Assembly: GCA_902363555.1 (NCBI GenBank)
Contig: CABJAM010000017.1
Coordinates: 1-63,756 of the forward strand
Direction of reading: 5' to 3'
DNA length: 63,756 nucleotides
Source of the DNA: Lachnospiraceae bacterium
GTDB taxonomy: Bacteria; Bacillota; Clostridia; Lachnospirales; Lachnospiraceae
The notes below the pieces were generated by a model that saw nothing but the letters and a program-made list of their open reading frames with translations, made no database searches and was not told the origin of the DNA. Below are positions 8,932 to 17,706 of the stretch, one piece after another. The position numbers and the translations under genes are program-made. Numbering within the stretch: the first letter of the stretch is position 1; every line of letters starts with the position of its first letter.

Positions 8932-11005
8932 TTGTGGCCTCGCTTTCTGGAAGCGCCGGTGCCTCCGGCGCTCCTGTCGGCATTTTTTCGACCTCCGGCA
9001 GGCTGGCGATGAAGATGACAATGCTGCGTTCGGGGATGATCACATAGTTTTCCTTTGTAACCAGCTCTTTGACTACAAGAGGATTAGCTTCTGCGGTATT
9101 TAACAGCGTCATCCAGCGAAGTCCGCGGTTGGCAGCCGGCAGGCAGACGCGGGTGGGCTCCCAGTGCATATTGTAGGCAAAATAAAACGTATCGTCATTC
9201 TTTCCATCGATGGGGGCGTAATGGCCGCAATACATGATCCCGATATAATGATTGTCATACGCATAATCCGGGTACCATGGATTCTTTCCGTGGAGCGACA
9301 GATCCGGCAGGCCGCAGCTTAAATAATCCATCTGCCGAAACGGAGCCGCCGGATGGAGGATCGGATGGCTTTGGCGCAGTTGTATGAGGGCGCGGACAAA
9401 TTCAAAAAATTCCCGGTTCTTTTTTAAATCATTCCAGTTCAGCCAGAAGCTGTCGTTATCCTGGCAGTAAGCATTGTTATTGCCTTTTTGGCTGTTGCCA
9501 AACTCATCACCGGCATAGAGCATAGGAACTCCCTGCTGGAAAATCAGCAGGACCATGGCGTTACACATTTGGCGAAGGCGCAGGGCGCGGATTTTTTTAC
9601 TGCGGGTCGGCCCTTCGGCACCGCAGTTCCAACTGTTATTATAGTCGGTGCCGTCGCGGTTGTCCTCGTTGTTGGTTTCATTATGCTTCTCGTTGTAGGC
9701 CACCAGATCGGCCAGGGTGAAGCCATTATTGCTTGTGATAAAATGGATGCCGGGCAGCAGGCTGTCGCGGACGGTGCACTGCTGGATAAACGGAGGGATA
9801 CAATGATCGTTGCCCTTTAAAAAGCACCGCATCGTATGCTGGAAGTCCTCGCCGGCGGCCGCCAGACGAAGGTATTCCGGCTTTTTAGTTCCGTAAATGC
9901 CCCGGGTGTCAAAGCTGCCGCCGATGAGCTTGATTTCGGACAGCACCGGGTCACTGACAGCCATATCCATGGAAACGATCTCCGGGTTGAGATGGAAGCC
10001 GTCCACATGGTAGGTTAAAACCCAGTGGCGCAGACAGTCCAGAATCTGTGCCTGGGGTGTGCCATCCACAAAAAGCATTTCCAATATGACTTCAATGCCA
10101 TTTAAATGGCAGGCACGGACCATCGAGCAAAATTCCGTCTGCACATCGCCATAGGCGTAGGCGGACTTGGGGGCGAAAAACTGGGCGTCGCCGTAGCCCC
10201 AGCAGTTGAGCCGCTGCTCCATCGGAGCGTTCCCAGGGGCGTTTGGCGGCGCAGCCGGCGCTTTCGCCGCTGACGAAAGTTGCGATGCGGCGTTCGTTTG
10301 CGGCACTGGCGAAGTTTGCGATGCGGCGTTTGGCCGCGGCACCAGCGAATTTTGTGAGGCAGCCGGCGCATGTTGCGTGGCCGAAGTTTTGAACGCCGCC
10401 GCTGGTCCGGCAGCCGCCCTTTTTAGCGTTACTTCCGCAAAGTCCATGACCGGCATGAGCTCTATGGCGTTGACGCCCAGATCCTTTAAGTAGGGAAGCT
10501 TTTCCGTAATGCCTGAAAATGTGCCGCGGTGGCGGACTTTTGAGGACGGATGTTTTGTAAATCCACGGACGTGGAGCTTGTATAAAATCATGGAGTCGAA
10601 TGGTATTCTTGGCGGTATATCCTCCGACCAGTCAAAATGAAAAAGTCCGGGTTCATAAAGGAGACGTTCCTTCGGTTCCTTATAAACGCCAAAGCTTCGG
10701 CAATCCGCCAGACGGGCAGCGTAAGGATCGCTGACCGGGCCATCCGCATCGCTGTACTGGTAGCAGATGCGCCCGGCATTCAGGCCGCGTACATGGACGG
10801 CGCAGACCCGGCCTCCGGCGGGATAATCGTTCATGGGTATTTCACACAGGATTTCCTGGGAGGATTTCTGCATGATCGTAAGCTTTACCTGCGTATGCAT
10901 ATCCGGCAGCGCCAGGGAAAAACGGATACCTCCGCTGTTTTGGGTGACACCAAGCGGCAGAGCCTGCGCCTGGGATACAATAATCTTATCATTTCCGGTA
11001 GACAT
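8921..11005 (-). CDS. GH13 isoamylase/GlgX-like protein, probably catalytically inactive
   Basis: 694 residues with an N-terminal CBM48/isoamylase-like beta domain (about 15-110) and a GlgX-type barrel. Conserved structural motifs remain (LYKLHVRGFTKHP; GVPMLYAGDEFGNSQKGNNN; YCQDNDSFWLNW). All four GH13 catalytic regions are degenerate: region I DVVYNH is EMLFVD (about 309-314), region II GFRFD is GFHLN (336-340, nucleophile lost), region III AEPWD is GGSFD (362-366, acid/base lost) and region IV AHDGF is SNNGF (425-429). Residues about 196-265 are an Ala/Ser/Pro-rich insert with 12-residue AASQ repeats. A non-catalytic glycogen-binding or partner role, like plant ISA2, is plausible. The ATG directly follows the TGA of the ABC-F gene; GGAGGG lies inside that gene. 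Confidence 0.8.
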   Translation of the reverse strand: MSTGNDKIIVSQAQALPLGVTQNSGGIRFSLALPDMHTQVKLTIMQKSSQEILCEIPMNDYPAGGRVCAVHVRGLNAGRICYQYSDADGPVSDPYAARLADCRSFGVYKEPKERLLYEPGLFHFDWSEDIPPRIPFDSMILYKLHVRGFTKHPSSKVRHRGTFSGITEKLPYLKDLGVNAIELMPVMDFAEVTLKRAAAGPAAAFKTSATQHAPAASQNSLVPRPNAASQTSPVPQTNAASQLSSAAKAPAAPPNAPGNAPMEQRLNCWGYGDAQFFAPKSAYAYGDVQTEFCSMVRACHLNGIEVILEMLFVDGTPQAQILDCLRHWVLTYHVDGFHLNPEIVSMDMAVSDPVLSEIKLIGGSFDTRGIYGTKKPEYLRLAAAGEDFQHTMRCFLKGNDHCIPPFIQQCTVRDSLLPGIHFITSNNGFTLADLVAYNEKHNETNNEDNRDGTDYNNSWNCGAEGPTRSKKIRALRLRQMCNAMVLLIFQQGVPMLYAGDEFGNSQKGNNNAYCQDNDSFWLNWNDLKKNREFFEFVRALIQLRQSHPILHPAAPFRQMDYLSCGLPDLSLHGKNPWYPDYAYDNHYIGIMYCGHYAPIDGKNDDTFYFAYNMHWEPTRVCLPAANRGLRWMTLLNTAEANPLVVKELVTKENYVIIPERSIVIFIASLPEVEKMPTGAPEAPALPESEATNEL
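10210..10420 (-). repeat. In-frame coding minisatellite in the GH13-like gene
   Basis: Encodes an Ala/Ser/Pro-rich stretch with roughly three 36-bp units (protein units AASQNSLVPRPN, AASQTSPVPQTN, AASQLSS...). It is inserted between the IELMPV strand and the next barrel segment. Such repeats often vary in number between strains. Confidence 0.7.
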
Positions 11006-12889
11006 TCAACCCTCCTGGTTCCGGCCGCTTTTTTCGGCCTCGATACGTTCCGCCAGATCGTTCAGATAGACCCAGCGTTCCATTTTTTCATCCAGTTGCT
11101 TTTGAAGCTTTTCTTTTTCTTCCATGTATTCATTGAGCTTTACGTAGTCTCTTGCGCTGCGGGCAATGTTTTCTTCTGCCAGCGCCAGCGCCTGCTCCAG
11201 CTTTTCAATATCTTCGTCAATGGTATTAAATTCCTGCTGTTCCTTAAATGTAAATTTGAGCCTTTGTTCGTGACGGGAGCGGGATGGTGCAGATGAACTA
11301 TCGCCGTCGGCCGCGCCTGCATCCTGCAAAGCACCATTGGATGCGGTTGCACCGCCAGCGCGGGCGGAACTGGCCGGGGAACCCGGGCGGTCCTGCTCCG
11401 CCGCTTCAAGAGCGCAGGCATTTTTATAATCTGTGAAGCCGCCCTCGTACTGACGCACCCGTCCGTCGCCCTCAAAGGCAAAAATACGGCGTACCACCCG
11501 GTCGAGAAAATACCGGTCATGGGATACCGTGATGACAATACCGGAAAAGCCATCCAGATAATCTTCCAGTATGGTCAATGTACGGATATCCAGATCATTG
11601 GTAGGCTCATCCAGAATGAGTACATTGGGCGCATCCATGAGAATCCTCAGCAGATACAGCCGACGCTTTTCACCGCCGGACAGCTTGGACACCGGCGTCC
11701 ATTGCATATCCGGGGTAAAGAGGAAGCGTTCCAGCATTTGGGAAGCGCTCGTTCTGCCATCGCTTGTTTCAATATATTCGGCCACGTCGCGGATACTGTC
11801 GATCACCCGGACCGAATCATCCAGGTATTCATTTTCCTGGGAAAAATAACCGATTTTAATGGTGGAGCCCATGTCCACATAGCCGCTGTCCGGCGCCACA
11901 ATGCCGACGATGGTTTTTAAAAGCGTTGTCTTACCGGCGCCGTTACAGCCCACAATGCCGATGCGATCATCCTTGAGGAAGGTGTAGCTGAAATCCTTAA
12001 ACAGTACCCGGCCGCCATAGGCCTTTGTGAGGCCAACCGCTTCGATGGTCTTTTTACCCAGGCGGGAGCTTATGGAGTTCAGCTCCACACTGCCTTCGTC
12101 CTTGGGCGCGACGGCAATTTTCAGCGAATCCAGACGGTTGATGCGGTATTGCTGCTTCGTGGAACGGGCCCTTGCGCCGCGGGCGATCCAGGCCAGCTCA
12201 TTTTTTAAAATCGCCTGGCGCTTCCGGTCCGAGGCGCGGGCCATGTCCAATCGCAGCGCCCGCATTTCCAGATATTTGGAGTAATTGCCTTCATATTCGT
12301 AAAGGGCGGCGTCATCGATTTCTACGATACGGTTGACGACAGCATCGAGAAAGTACCGGTCGTGGGTGACCATGATAATAGCGCCGCGGTATTTTTTCAA
12401 ATAAGTTTCCAGCCATTCCGACATTTCATTGTCCAGGTGGTTGGTGGGCTCGTCCAAAACAAGAATATCCGATGGGGTCAGCAGTGTTTTTGCCAATGCC
12501 ACCCGTTTGCGCTGGCCGCCGGAGAGATGGCGGACGTTCATGGTAAAATCCTCGATCCCAAGCTGATGGAGCATGCTTTTTGCGTCGCCCTCAATGAGCC
12601 ACTGCTCGTCGATGGGCCTGGCGTTTAATACGTAGTCCAGCACCGGTTCTTCTTTTTTGAAATCCGGCGTCTGGGGCAGATATTCGATATAGACTTTATT
12701 TCCACGAATTACCTGGCCTTCGTCGGGCGTTTCCAGGCCGGCAATGATTTTGAGCAGGGAGGACTTACCGGTGCCGTTGATCCCGATGATACCGATTTTG
12801 TCATTGTCATGGACACCCATGGTTATATGATTAAAGATTGTTTTATCCCCGTAGGTTTTGGAGATACTTTCTACGTTGAGTAAATTCAT
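11006..12889 (-). CDS. ABC-F family ATPase (Uup/EttA-like)
   Basis: Soluble tandem ATPase without membrane segments; ABC-F proteins act on the ribosome or in related quality control. Two complete nucleotide-binding domains: Walker A GINGTGKSS (36-44) and GCNGAGKTT (about 310-320), with LSGGQRKR, LSGGEKRR and two Walker B/DEPTN motifs. A Ser/Ala/Gly-rich linker leads to a C-terminal coiled coil (about 545-620), as in Uup. First gene of the operon with the GH13-like and TraX-like genes. RBS GAGGTG. Resistance-type ABC-F function cannot be judged without the interdomain linker alignment. Confidence 0.9.
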   Translation of the reverse strand: MNLLNVESISKTYGDKTIFNHITMGVHDNDKIGIIGINGTGKSSLLKIIAGLETPDEGQVIRGNKVYIEYLPQTPDFKKEEPVLDYVLNARPIDEQWLIEGDAKSMLHQLGIEDFTMNVRHLSGGQRKRVALAKTLLTPSDILVLDEPTNHLDNEMSEWLETYLKKYRGAIIMVTHDRYFLDAVVNRIVEIDDAALYEYEGNYSKYLEMRALRLDMARASDRKRQAILKNELAWIARGARARSTKQQYRINRLDSLKIAVAPKDEGSVELNSISSRLGKKTIEAVGLTKAYGGRVLFKDFSYTFLKDDRIGIVGCNGAGKTTLLKTIVGIVAPDSGYVDMGSTIKIGYFSQENEYLDDSVRVIDSIRDVAEYIETSDGRTSASQMLERFLFTPDMQWTPVSKLSGGEKRRLYLLRILMDAPNVLILDEPTNDLDIRTLTILEDYLDGFSGIVITVSHDRYFLDRVVRRIFAFEGDGRVRQYEGGFTDYKNACALEAAEQDRPGSPASSARAGGATASNGALQDAGAADGDSSSAPSRSRHEQRLKFTFKEQQEFNTIDEDIEKLEQALALAEENIARSARDYVKLNEYMEEKEKLQKQLDEKMERWVYLNDLAERIEAEKSGRNQEG

Positions 12890-12991
12890 TTTGCACCTCT
12901 TAGTTGTCTTAGTTATGGTATTAGTTTACCACATTTCGCCTTTTCCCACCACACAAGATTCCATAATTACAAAAAATAATGCATTTAAGCC

Positions 12992-13019
12992 TTGAAAAAT
13001 GCAGGAAATTTAGTACAAT
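12992..13019 (+). promoter_or_regulatory. Promoter of the second ABC-F gene
   Basis: TTGAAA (12992-12997), 16-base spacer, TACAAT (13014-13019). It predicts a transcript with a structured leader of about 170 nt before the start codon at 13198. Confidence 0.6.
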
Positions 13020-13154
13020 AGGAAAGAGTAGGCGGCTGGAAGACACCCGCCAACACTTTCCTATGCATCGCACGTAAGCGCCTTGAGGTACAGGCGCTAA
13101 GTGCTCGTAGCGATAGGAAAGAGTAGGCGGCTAAAAGACACCCGCCAACACTTT
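13018..13154 (+). repeat. Duplicated hairpin leader upstream of the ABC-F gene
   Basis: A 42-bp segment at 13018-13059 recurs at 13113-13154 with two changes in the loop. Each copy holds the stem GGCGG...CCGCC with a loop containing AAGACA. A third hairpin between them pairs AGCGCCT with AGGCGCT (about 13077-13099). The duplication accounts for most of the intergenic space and would lie in the 5' leader. ABC-F genes are often controlled by leader attenuation, which makes this a candidate regulator. Confidence 0.6.
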
Positions 13155-13197
13155 AGTGATATGTAATCTGCGGATAGCGAAGAAAGGTATAAGGAAA

Positions 13198-14847
13198 ATG
13201 ATTAGTGCAAATAATGTGACGCTGCGTTTAGGGAAACGGGCGTTATTTGAAGATGTAAATATTAAGTTTACGCCAGGCAACTGCTACGGCCTGATCGGCG
13301 CCAATGGCGCGGGTAAGTCCACGTTTTTAAAGATTCTTTCCGGACGGCTGGAGCCCAGCAAGGGCGAGGTGGTCATGGACAAGGGGGAGCGGCTTTCCGT
13401 TCTGGAACAGGACCATTATAAATACGATGAGTTTACCGCTCTGGATACGGTCATCATGGGCAATGAGCGCCTGTATGAGATTATGAAGGAGAAGGACGCC
13501 ATCTACTTAAAAGAAGATTTCACGGAGGCGGATGGTATCCGCGCCAGCGAGCTGGAAGGGGAATTTGCCGAGATGAACGGCTGGGAAGCGGAAAGTGACG
13601 CCGCCACTCTGCTCAACGGTCTTGGTATTGAAAGTGACCTGCATACGAAGTACTTGCGGGAACTGGACGGCGGACAGAAGGTGAAGGTGCTGCTGGCCAA
13701 GGCGCTGTTCGGTAATCCGGACGTGCTGCTGCTGGACGAGCCTACCAACCATTTGGATCTGGATGCCATTGCCTGGCTGGAGGAATTTCTCATTAACTTT
13801 GATAATACGGTCATTGTCGTGTCCCATGACCGTTATTTCCTAAATAAGGTCTGTACCCATACTGCTGATATTGATTACGGCAAGATCCAGCTCTATGCCG
13901 GCAATTACGACTTCTGGTATGAATCCAGCCAGTTGATGGTTAAGCAGATGAAGGAAGCCAATAAAAAGAAGGAGGAGAAGATCAAGGAGCTGCAGGAATT
14001 TATCCAGCGCTTCTCGGCCAATGCCTCCAAATCCAAGCAGGCCACTTCAAGAAAGCGGGCGCTGGAGAAGATCGAGCTGGATGATATCCGGCCTTCCAGC
14101 CGTAAGTATCCTTACATCGATTTCAAGCCCAACAGAGAAATTGGCAATGAGGTGCTGACAGTGGACGGTATTTCCAAAACCATTGATGGGGTAAAGCTGC
14201 TGGATAACATTTCCTTTACATTAAATCACGATGATAAGGTAGCCTTTGTGGGCCCCAATGTCAATGCGACTACCACACTGTTTAAGATATTGTCCGGCGA
14301 GATGGAGCCGGATTCGGGCAGCTACAAATGGGGCGTGACAACGACCCAGGCGTATTTCCCGAAGGACAACTCCCATGAGTTCAAAAACGATGAGACGATC
14401 GTGGACTGGCTCATGCAGTATTCTCCGGAAAAGGATACAACCTATGTCCGCGGTTTCCTTGGCCGCATGCTGTTTTCCGGGGAGGAGGCCTTAAAGAAGG
14501 TGACCGTACTTTCCGGTGGTGAGCGTGTACGCTGCATGCTCTCTAAAATGATGATGTCCGGTGCCAATACACTGATTCTTGACGAACCGACCAACCACCT
14601 GGATATGGAATCCATCACAGCGCTGAACAACGGCCTGATGAAATTCCCTGGTGTGATGGTATTTACATCTCAGGACCACCAGTTTGTGCAGACCATTGCC
14701 AATCGTATCATGGAGCTGACACCGGGCGGCCTGATCGATAAGCAGTGCACATATGACGAATATCTGGATAGCGATGAGCTGGCACGTAAGCGTCAGGTTA
14801 TGAATATGGATGAGCAGATCGCGGAGGACAGCGCCGTAGAAGAGTAA
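13198..14847 (+). CDS. ABC-F family ATPase (YbiT/YkpA-like)
   Basis: 549-residue soluble tandem ATPase. The first domain is canonical: Walker A GANGAGKST (34-42), LDGGQKVK signature and LLDEPTNHLDLDAI. The second domain has a degenerate Walker A, GPNVNATTT (351-359), with the catalytic lysine replaced by threonine, although its signature LSGGERVR and Walker B remain; its H-loop reads TSQDH. One of the two ATP sites may therefore bind without hydrolysis. The linker between domains is long and charged (about 260-300). AAGGA precedes the ATG at 13198; upstream codons lack a ribosome binding site. Divergent from the other ABC-F gene. Confidence 0.88.
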   Translation: MISANNVTLRLGKRALFEDVNIKFTPGNCYGLIGANGAGKSTFLKILSGRLEPSKGEVVMDKGERLSVLEQDHYKYDEFTALDTVIMGNERLYEIMKEKDAIYLKEDFTEADGIRASELEGEFAEMNGWEAESDAATLLNGLGIESDLHTKYLRELDGGQKVKVLLAKALFGNPDVLLLDEPTNHLDLDAIAWLEEFLINFDNTVIVVSHDRYFLNKVCTHTADIDYGKIQLYAGNYDFWYESSQLMVKQMKEANKKKEEKIKELQEFIQRFSANASKSKQATSRKRALEKIELDDIRPSSRKYPYIDFKPNREIGNEVLTVDGISKTIDGVKLLDNISFTLNHDDKVAFVGPNVNATTTLFKILSGEMEPDSGSYKWGVTTTQAYFPKDNSHEFKNDETIVDWLMQYSPEKDTTYVRGFLGRMLFSGEEALKKVTVLSGGERVRCMLSKMMMSGANTLILDEPTNHLDMESITALNNGLMKFPGVMVFTSQDHQFVQTIANRIMELTPGGLIDKQCTYDEYLDSDELARKRQVMNMDEQIAEDSAVEE

Positions 14848-14861
14848 GCTCATATGAATAA

Positions 14862-14905
14862 GAAAAGCTGCCGGAAGACCATAAAAATCTTCTGGCAGCT
14901 TTTTT
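14862..14905 (+). terminator. Terminator of the YbiT-like ABC-F gene
   Basis: AAAAGCTGCCGGAAGA (14863-14878) pairs with TCTTCTGGCAGCTTTT, followed by a T-tract ending near 14905. The next bases, GCGCGAAGCGATGG, are a truncated R2 start. Confidence 0.9.
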
Positions 14906-14939
14906 GCGCGAAGCGATGGAGCATTTTTCAAAACAAATA

Positions 14940-14968
14940 TTGACCAGGTAGTCTGTTTGTGCTATTAT
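14940..14968 (+). promoter_or_regulatory. Promoter of the tetR-MATE operon
   Basis: TTGACC (14940-14945), 17-base spacer, TATTAT (14963-14968). Confidence 0.75.
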
Positions 14969-14993
14969 ATATAAAAACAGACTTGCTAGTCTG
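14950..14993 (+). promoter_or_regulatory. Probable TetR-family operator
   Basis: Three AGTCTG-type half-sites overlap the promoter: AGTCTGTTT at 14950, its inverse AAACAGACT at 14975-14983, and AGTCT at 14988-14992, the last two also forming AGACT-TGCT-AGTCT. Placement across the -10 and start site fits autorepression by the adjacent regulator. Confidence 0.65.
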
Positions 14994-15013
14994 AAAATGA
15001 AAGGAGTCGTTCT

Positions 15014-15625
15014 ATGAAGCGCGATGAAAAAAATTTGATGAGCAGACGCCGGATCATGGACAGTGCTCTGAAAGAATTTGGTGAACAGGGCTACGGTCTG
15101 AGCTCTGTCAATACGATTTGTGCAGAGGGAGGAATATCCAAAGGGATTCTTTATTATTATTTTGCAGATAAGGATGAGCTGTATCTTGCCTGTGTAAAGG
15201 AGATGCTGGACGCTTTGACGGCCCATTTGCGCAGTGCGCTGGCGCAGCCCGCGGCCGGTGTCAATCCACTGGAGCTGTACTTTGACGTCAGGCATGAATT
15301 TTTTCAGGAACATCCTTTATACCACCGGCTGTTTTGTGATATTATCATGCGACCGCCCCAGCATCTGTCCGGTGCCATTAAAGACATAAAAGCACCCTTT
15401 GATGAACTGAATGTTTCGGTTTTAACTGAGCTGTTAAGTTGTAAAAAGCTGAGAGAGGATCTGTCGATCGAGAGTGCAGTAGAAACCTTCCGGCTTTATC
15501 AGGACTTTATTAATGCCCGATATTTATTGTCGTCTTTGGATAAGGATGATTTGGAAAAGCATGAACAGATATGCCGGCGCTCATTAAATATTCTGTTGTA
15601 CGGTGTTATAGAAAGGGATGATTAA
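15014..15625 (+). CDS. TetR/AcrR-family transcriptional regulator
   Basis: 203 residues with an N-terminal TetR helix-turn-helix (about 10-57: RRIMDSALKEFGEQGYG...INTICAEGGISKGILYYYFADKDEL) and a variable ligand domain. It probably represses itself and the downstream MATE gene, which starts 2 bases after its stop; palindromic half-sites lie over the promoter. The effector is unknown. RBS AAGGAG before ATG 15014. Confidence 0.9.
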   Translation: MKRDEKNLMSRRRIMDSALKEFGEQGYGLSSVNTICAEGGISKGILYYYFADKDELYLACVKEMLDALTAHLRSALAQPAAGVNPLELYFDVRHEFFQEHPLYHRLFCDIIMRPPQHLSGAIKDIKAPFDELNVSVLTELLSCKKLREDLSIESAVETFRLYQDFINARYLLSSLDKDDLEKHEQICRRSLNILLYGVIERDD

Positions 15626-15627
15626 AT

Positions 15628-17007
15628 ATGGGCGGAGCTAAGAATGCAAATAAAGAATCGCTGCTGTCGGAGGTAAAGCCATCCAGAGCTATCACCGGGC
15701 TGGCCATTCCTGCAACGATAGCACTGCTGGCCAAGGCTGTATACAACATTGTGGATACGGCATATATCGGTTTATTAAACAGCGAAGCGGCATTGGCCGC
15801 GGTCGGTGTTACATTGCCGTTACTTTTAATTTTTGTGTCCATCGAGAATATATTTGCAGCAGGAGCCGCTGTATTGGCGGGCAGACAATTGGGGGCCGGC
15901 GATAAGGCCGGGGCGAATACAACGATATCCACGGTCGTGGCCGCATCTACGGGGATCGGCGCCCTGCTATGCGTCTGCGGGATCGTTTTTATGGAGCCGC
16001 TGCTCACAGCCTTCGGCGCATCGGAAAATGTTCTGCCGCTGGCAAAGGATTACGCCTTTTGGATGTTTATCGCAGCCCTTGCTAATCTGCCGGCGCAAAG
16101 CCTTAACTGTGCGGCCAGGGCGGAATCCTCCGTGAAGATTTCTTCTGCCGCAGTCATCATCGGAGCACTGCTGAATGTGATTCTCGATCCGATTTTCATG
16201 TTTGACTGGGGGCTGGGTATGGGCGTCGAGGGCGCTTCCCTGGCAACTACTGTGTCGCAGTTTGTAACCTTTGGCATCCTTGCCGGCTTTTACATAAGCG
16301 GCAAGTCAATCATCCGGGTAGGGATAAAATATATCCGTTTTTCAGCGAAGCTTTTTAAAGATGTTATATTGATCGGCATTCCCACTGCCGTTATACAGAT
16401 CTGTCTTGCCGCAGCGACATCCTTTACAAATGTAGCCGCGGCGGCACTGCCAGACAGTGATCTGATCATCGCTGCATATGGGGTTGTTCAGCGTCTGGTA
16501 CTGGTGGGCTGTTACATCATCATGGGATTTATGCAGGGTTATCAGCCGGTGGCCTCGTATGCGTTTGGTGCAAAGGACCAGAAACGGTTTCATGCTTCTG
16601 CAGCCTTTGCACTTAAAGGCTCTTTGCTGCTGTCGGTTGTGGTGGCGGCTGTTTATATACTGCTTTCGCGTCCGCTTATTTTGGCATTTAACCGAAATCC
16701 GGCAGTCGTATCCTACGGTTCGGGGCTGCTCATTTCCCAGGTGATCTTATATCCGGCCTTTGGCCTGTGTTATATGATGACCATAACCTTCCAGACCATC
16801 GGCGCATCCCGGTTTGGCCTGTTTCTTTCTGTCATACGACAGGGGATCTTTTATATTCCGTGTATTTTATTACTGCCGCAAATGCTTGGCATCAACGGTA
16901 TATATTTATCCCAGCCCATTGCGGATGTACTGACACTTATCGTTTGTCTTTTGTCTTATAAGGCGATGAAGCGTATAGCAACGAAAAATATGGGCGGCAG
17001 CATTTAA
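15628..17007 (+). CDS. MATE-family efflux transporter
   Basis: 459-residue inner-membrane protein with about 12 hydrophobic helices in two related halves (internal LPAQSLNCAARAESSVK and GFMQGYQPVASYAFGAKD loops are typical of MATE proteins). Predicted to export drugs or metabolites by Na+ or H+ antiport. Its start is 2 bases from the tetR stop, so the pair is translated from one transcript. Substrate cannot be deduced. It ends directly against the convergent luxS stop with no terminator visible between them. Confidence 0.9.
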   Translation: MGGAKNANKESLLSEVKPSRAITGLAIPATIALLAKAVYNIVDTAYIGLLNSEAALAAVGVTLPLLLIFVSIENIFAAGAAVLAGRQLGAGDKAGANTTISTVVAASTGIGALLCVCGIVFMEPLLTAFGASENVLPLAKDYAFWMFIAALANLPAQSLNCAARAESSVKISSAAVIIGALLNVILDPIFMFDWGLGMGVEGASLATTVSQFVTFGILAGFYISGKSIIRVGIKYIRFSAKLFKDVILIGIPTAVIQICLAAATSFTNVAAAALPDSDLIIAAYGVVQRLVLVGCYIIMGFMQGYQPVASYAFGAKDQKRFHASAAFALKGSLLLSVVVAAVYILLSRPLILAFNRNPAVVSYGSGLLISQVILYPAFGLCYMMTITFQTIGASRFGLFLSVIRQGIFYIPCILLLPQMLGINGIYLSQPIADVLTLIVCLLSYKAMKRIATKNMGGSI

Positions 17008-17487
17008 TTATTCCGGATAAACCATCCGTTCATCGGTGATATTGTAGAGTACCTCATTAAGATATTTCCCGGCCAGCCATTTGGCCATGGGCAGGTTCAT
17101 GTCCATATAATTGCCGCAGTCTTTGGCGCAGGCGCCGGGCACCAGGCCGTCGAAATCGCGGATAAATTCAAACATATCCACCATAAGCCCGGTAATATCG
17201 CGGGATTCATAATCCCCCGCCAGCAGCAGGTAGAAGCCAGTGCGGCAGCCCATCGGCCCGAAGTAGACGGTCTTTGTGGAAAATTCCGGGTGATTGCGCA
17301 AAAATGTGGCGCCCAGATGCTCGATGGTATGGACCTCGGCAGTGTTCATCACAGGTTCAAAATTGGGGCGCGTCATGCGCAGATCAAAGGTGGTGATCAC
17401 CTCGCTGCCCACAGGGTCTTTGCGGGATACGTAGACGCCGGGAAGAAGTTTTAAGTGGTCAATGGTAAAGCTGGCTATTTTTTCCAT
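17008..17487 (-). CDS. luxS: S-ribosylhomocysteine lyase (AI-2 synthase)
   Basis: Cleaves S-ribosylhomocysteine to homocysteine and DPD, the precursor of autoinducer 2. All metal and catalytic residues are present: H53 and H57 in HTIEHL, C81 in GPMGCRTGFY and C124 in AKDCGNYMDM. Length 159 is usual. AAAGGA lies 9 bases before the ATG at 17487; the ATG two codons upstream is too close to it. The homocysteine product is the substrate of the MetH-like protein at 4200. Its 3' end abuts the convergent MATE gene. Confidence 0.96.
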   Translation of the reverse strand: MEKIASFTIDHLKLLPGVYVSRKDPVGSEVITTFDLRMTRPNFEPVMNTAEVHTIEHLGATFLRNHPEFSTKTVYFGPMGCRTGFYLLLAGDYESRDITGLMVDMFEFIRDFDGLVPGACAKDCGNYMDMNLPMAKWLAGKYLNEVLYNITDERMVYPE

Positions 17488-17550
17488 AATCATTCGTCCT
17501 TTCAAAAAATATAAATCTATTATCCATATAAAATGAATGTTTGTCAATAC

Positions 17551-17579
17551 TTGAACTCAGACGGTTCATGTGGTACACT
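17551..17579 (+). promoter_or_regulatory. Promoter of the lactonase-type gene
   Basis: TTGAAC (17551-17556), 17-base spacer, TACACT (17574-17579). Downstream the leader holds a perfect small hairpin, TGTTTTGC-AGA-GCAAAACA (17615-17633). Confidence 0.6.
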
Positions 17580-17706
17580 TAAATTACGATTCACGGGAGC
17601 GTCATCCCGCGAGATGTTTTGCAGAGCAAAACAATAATATTTTCGGCGAATGCGCACGGCAGAGGTTCGCACGTTCTGCAGGCGGCCGGCATTAGGAGGA
17701 TGGATT

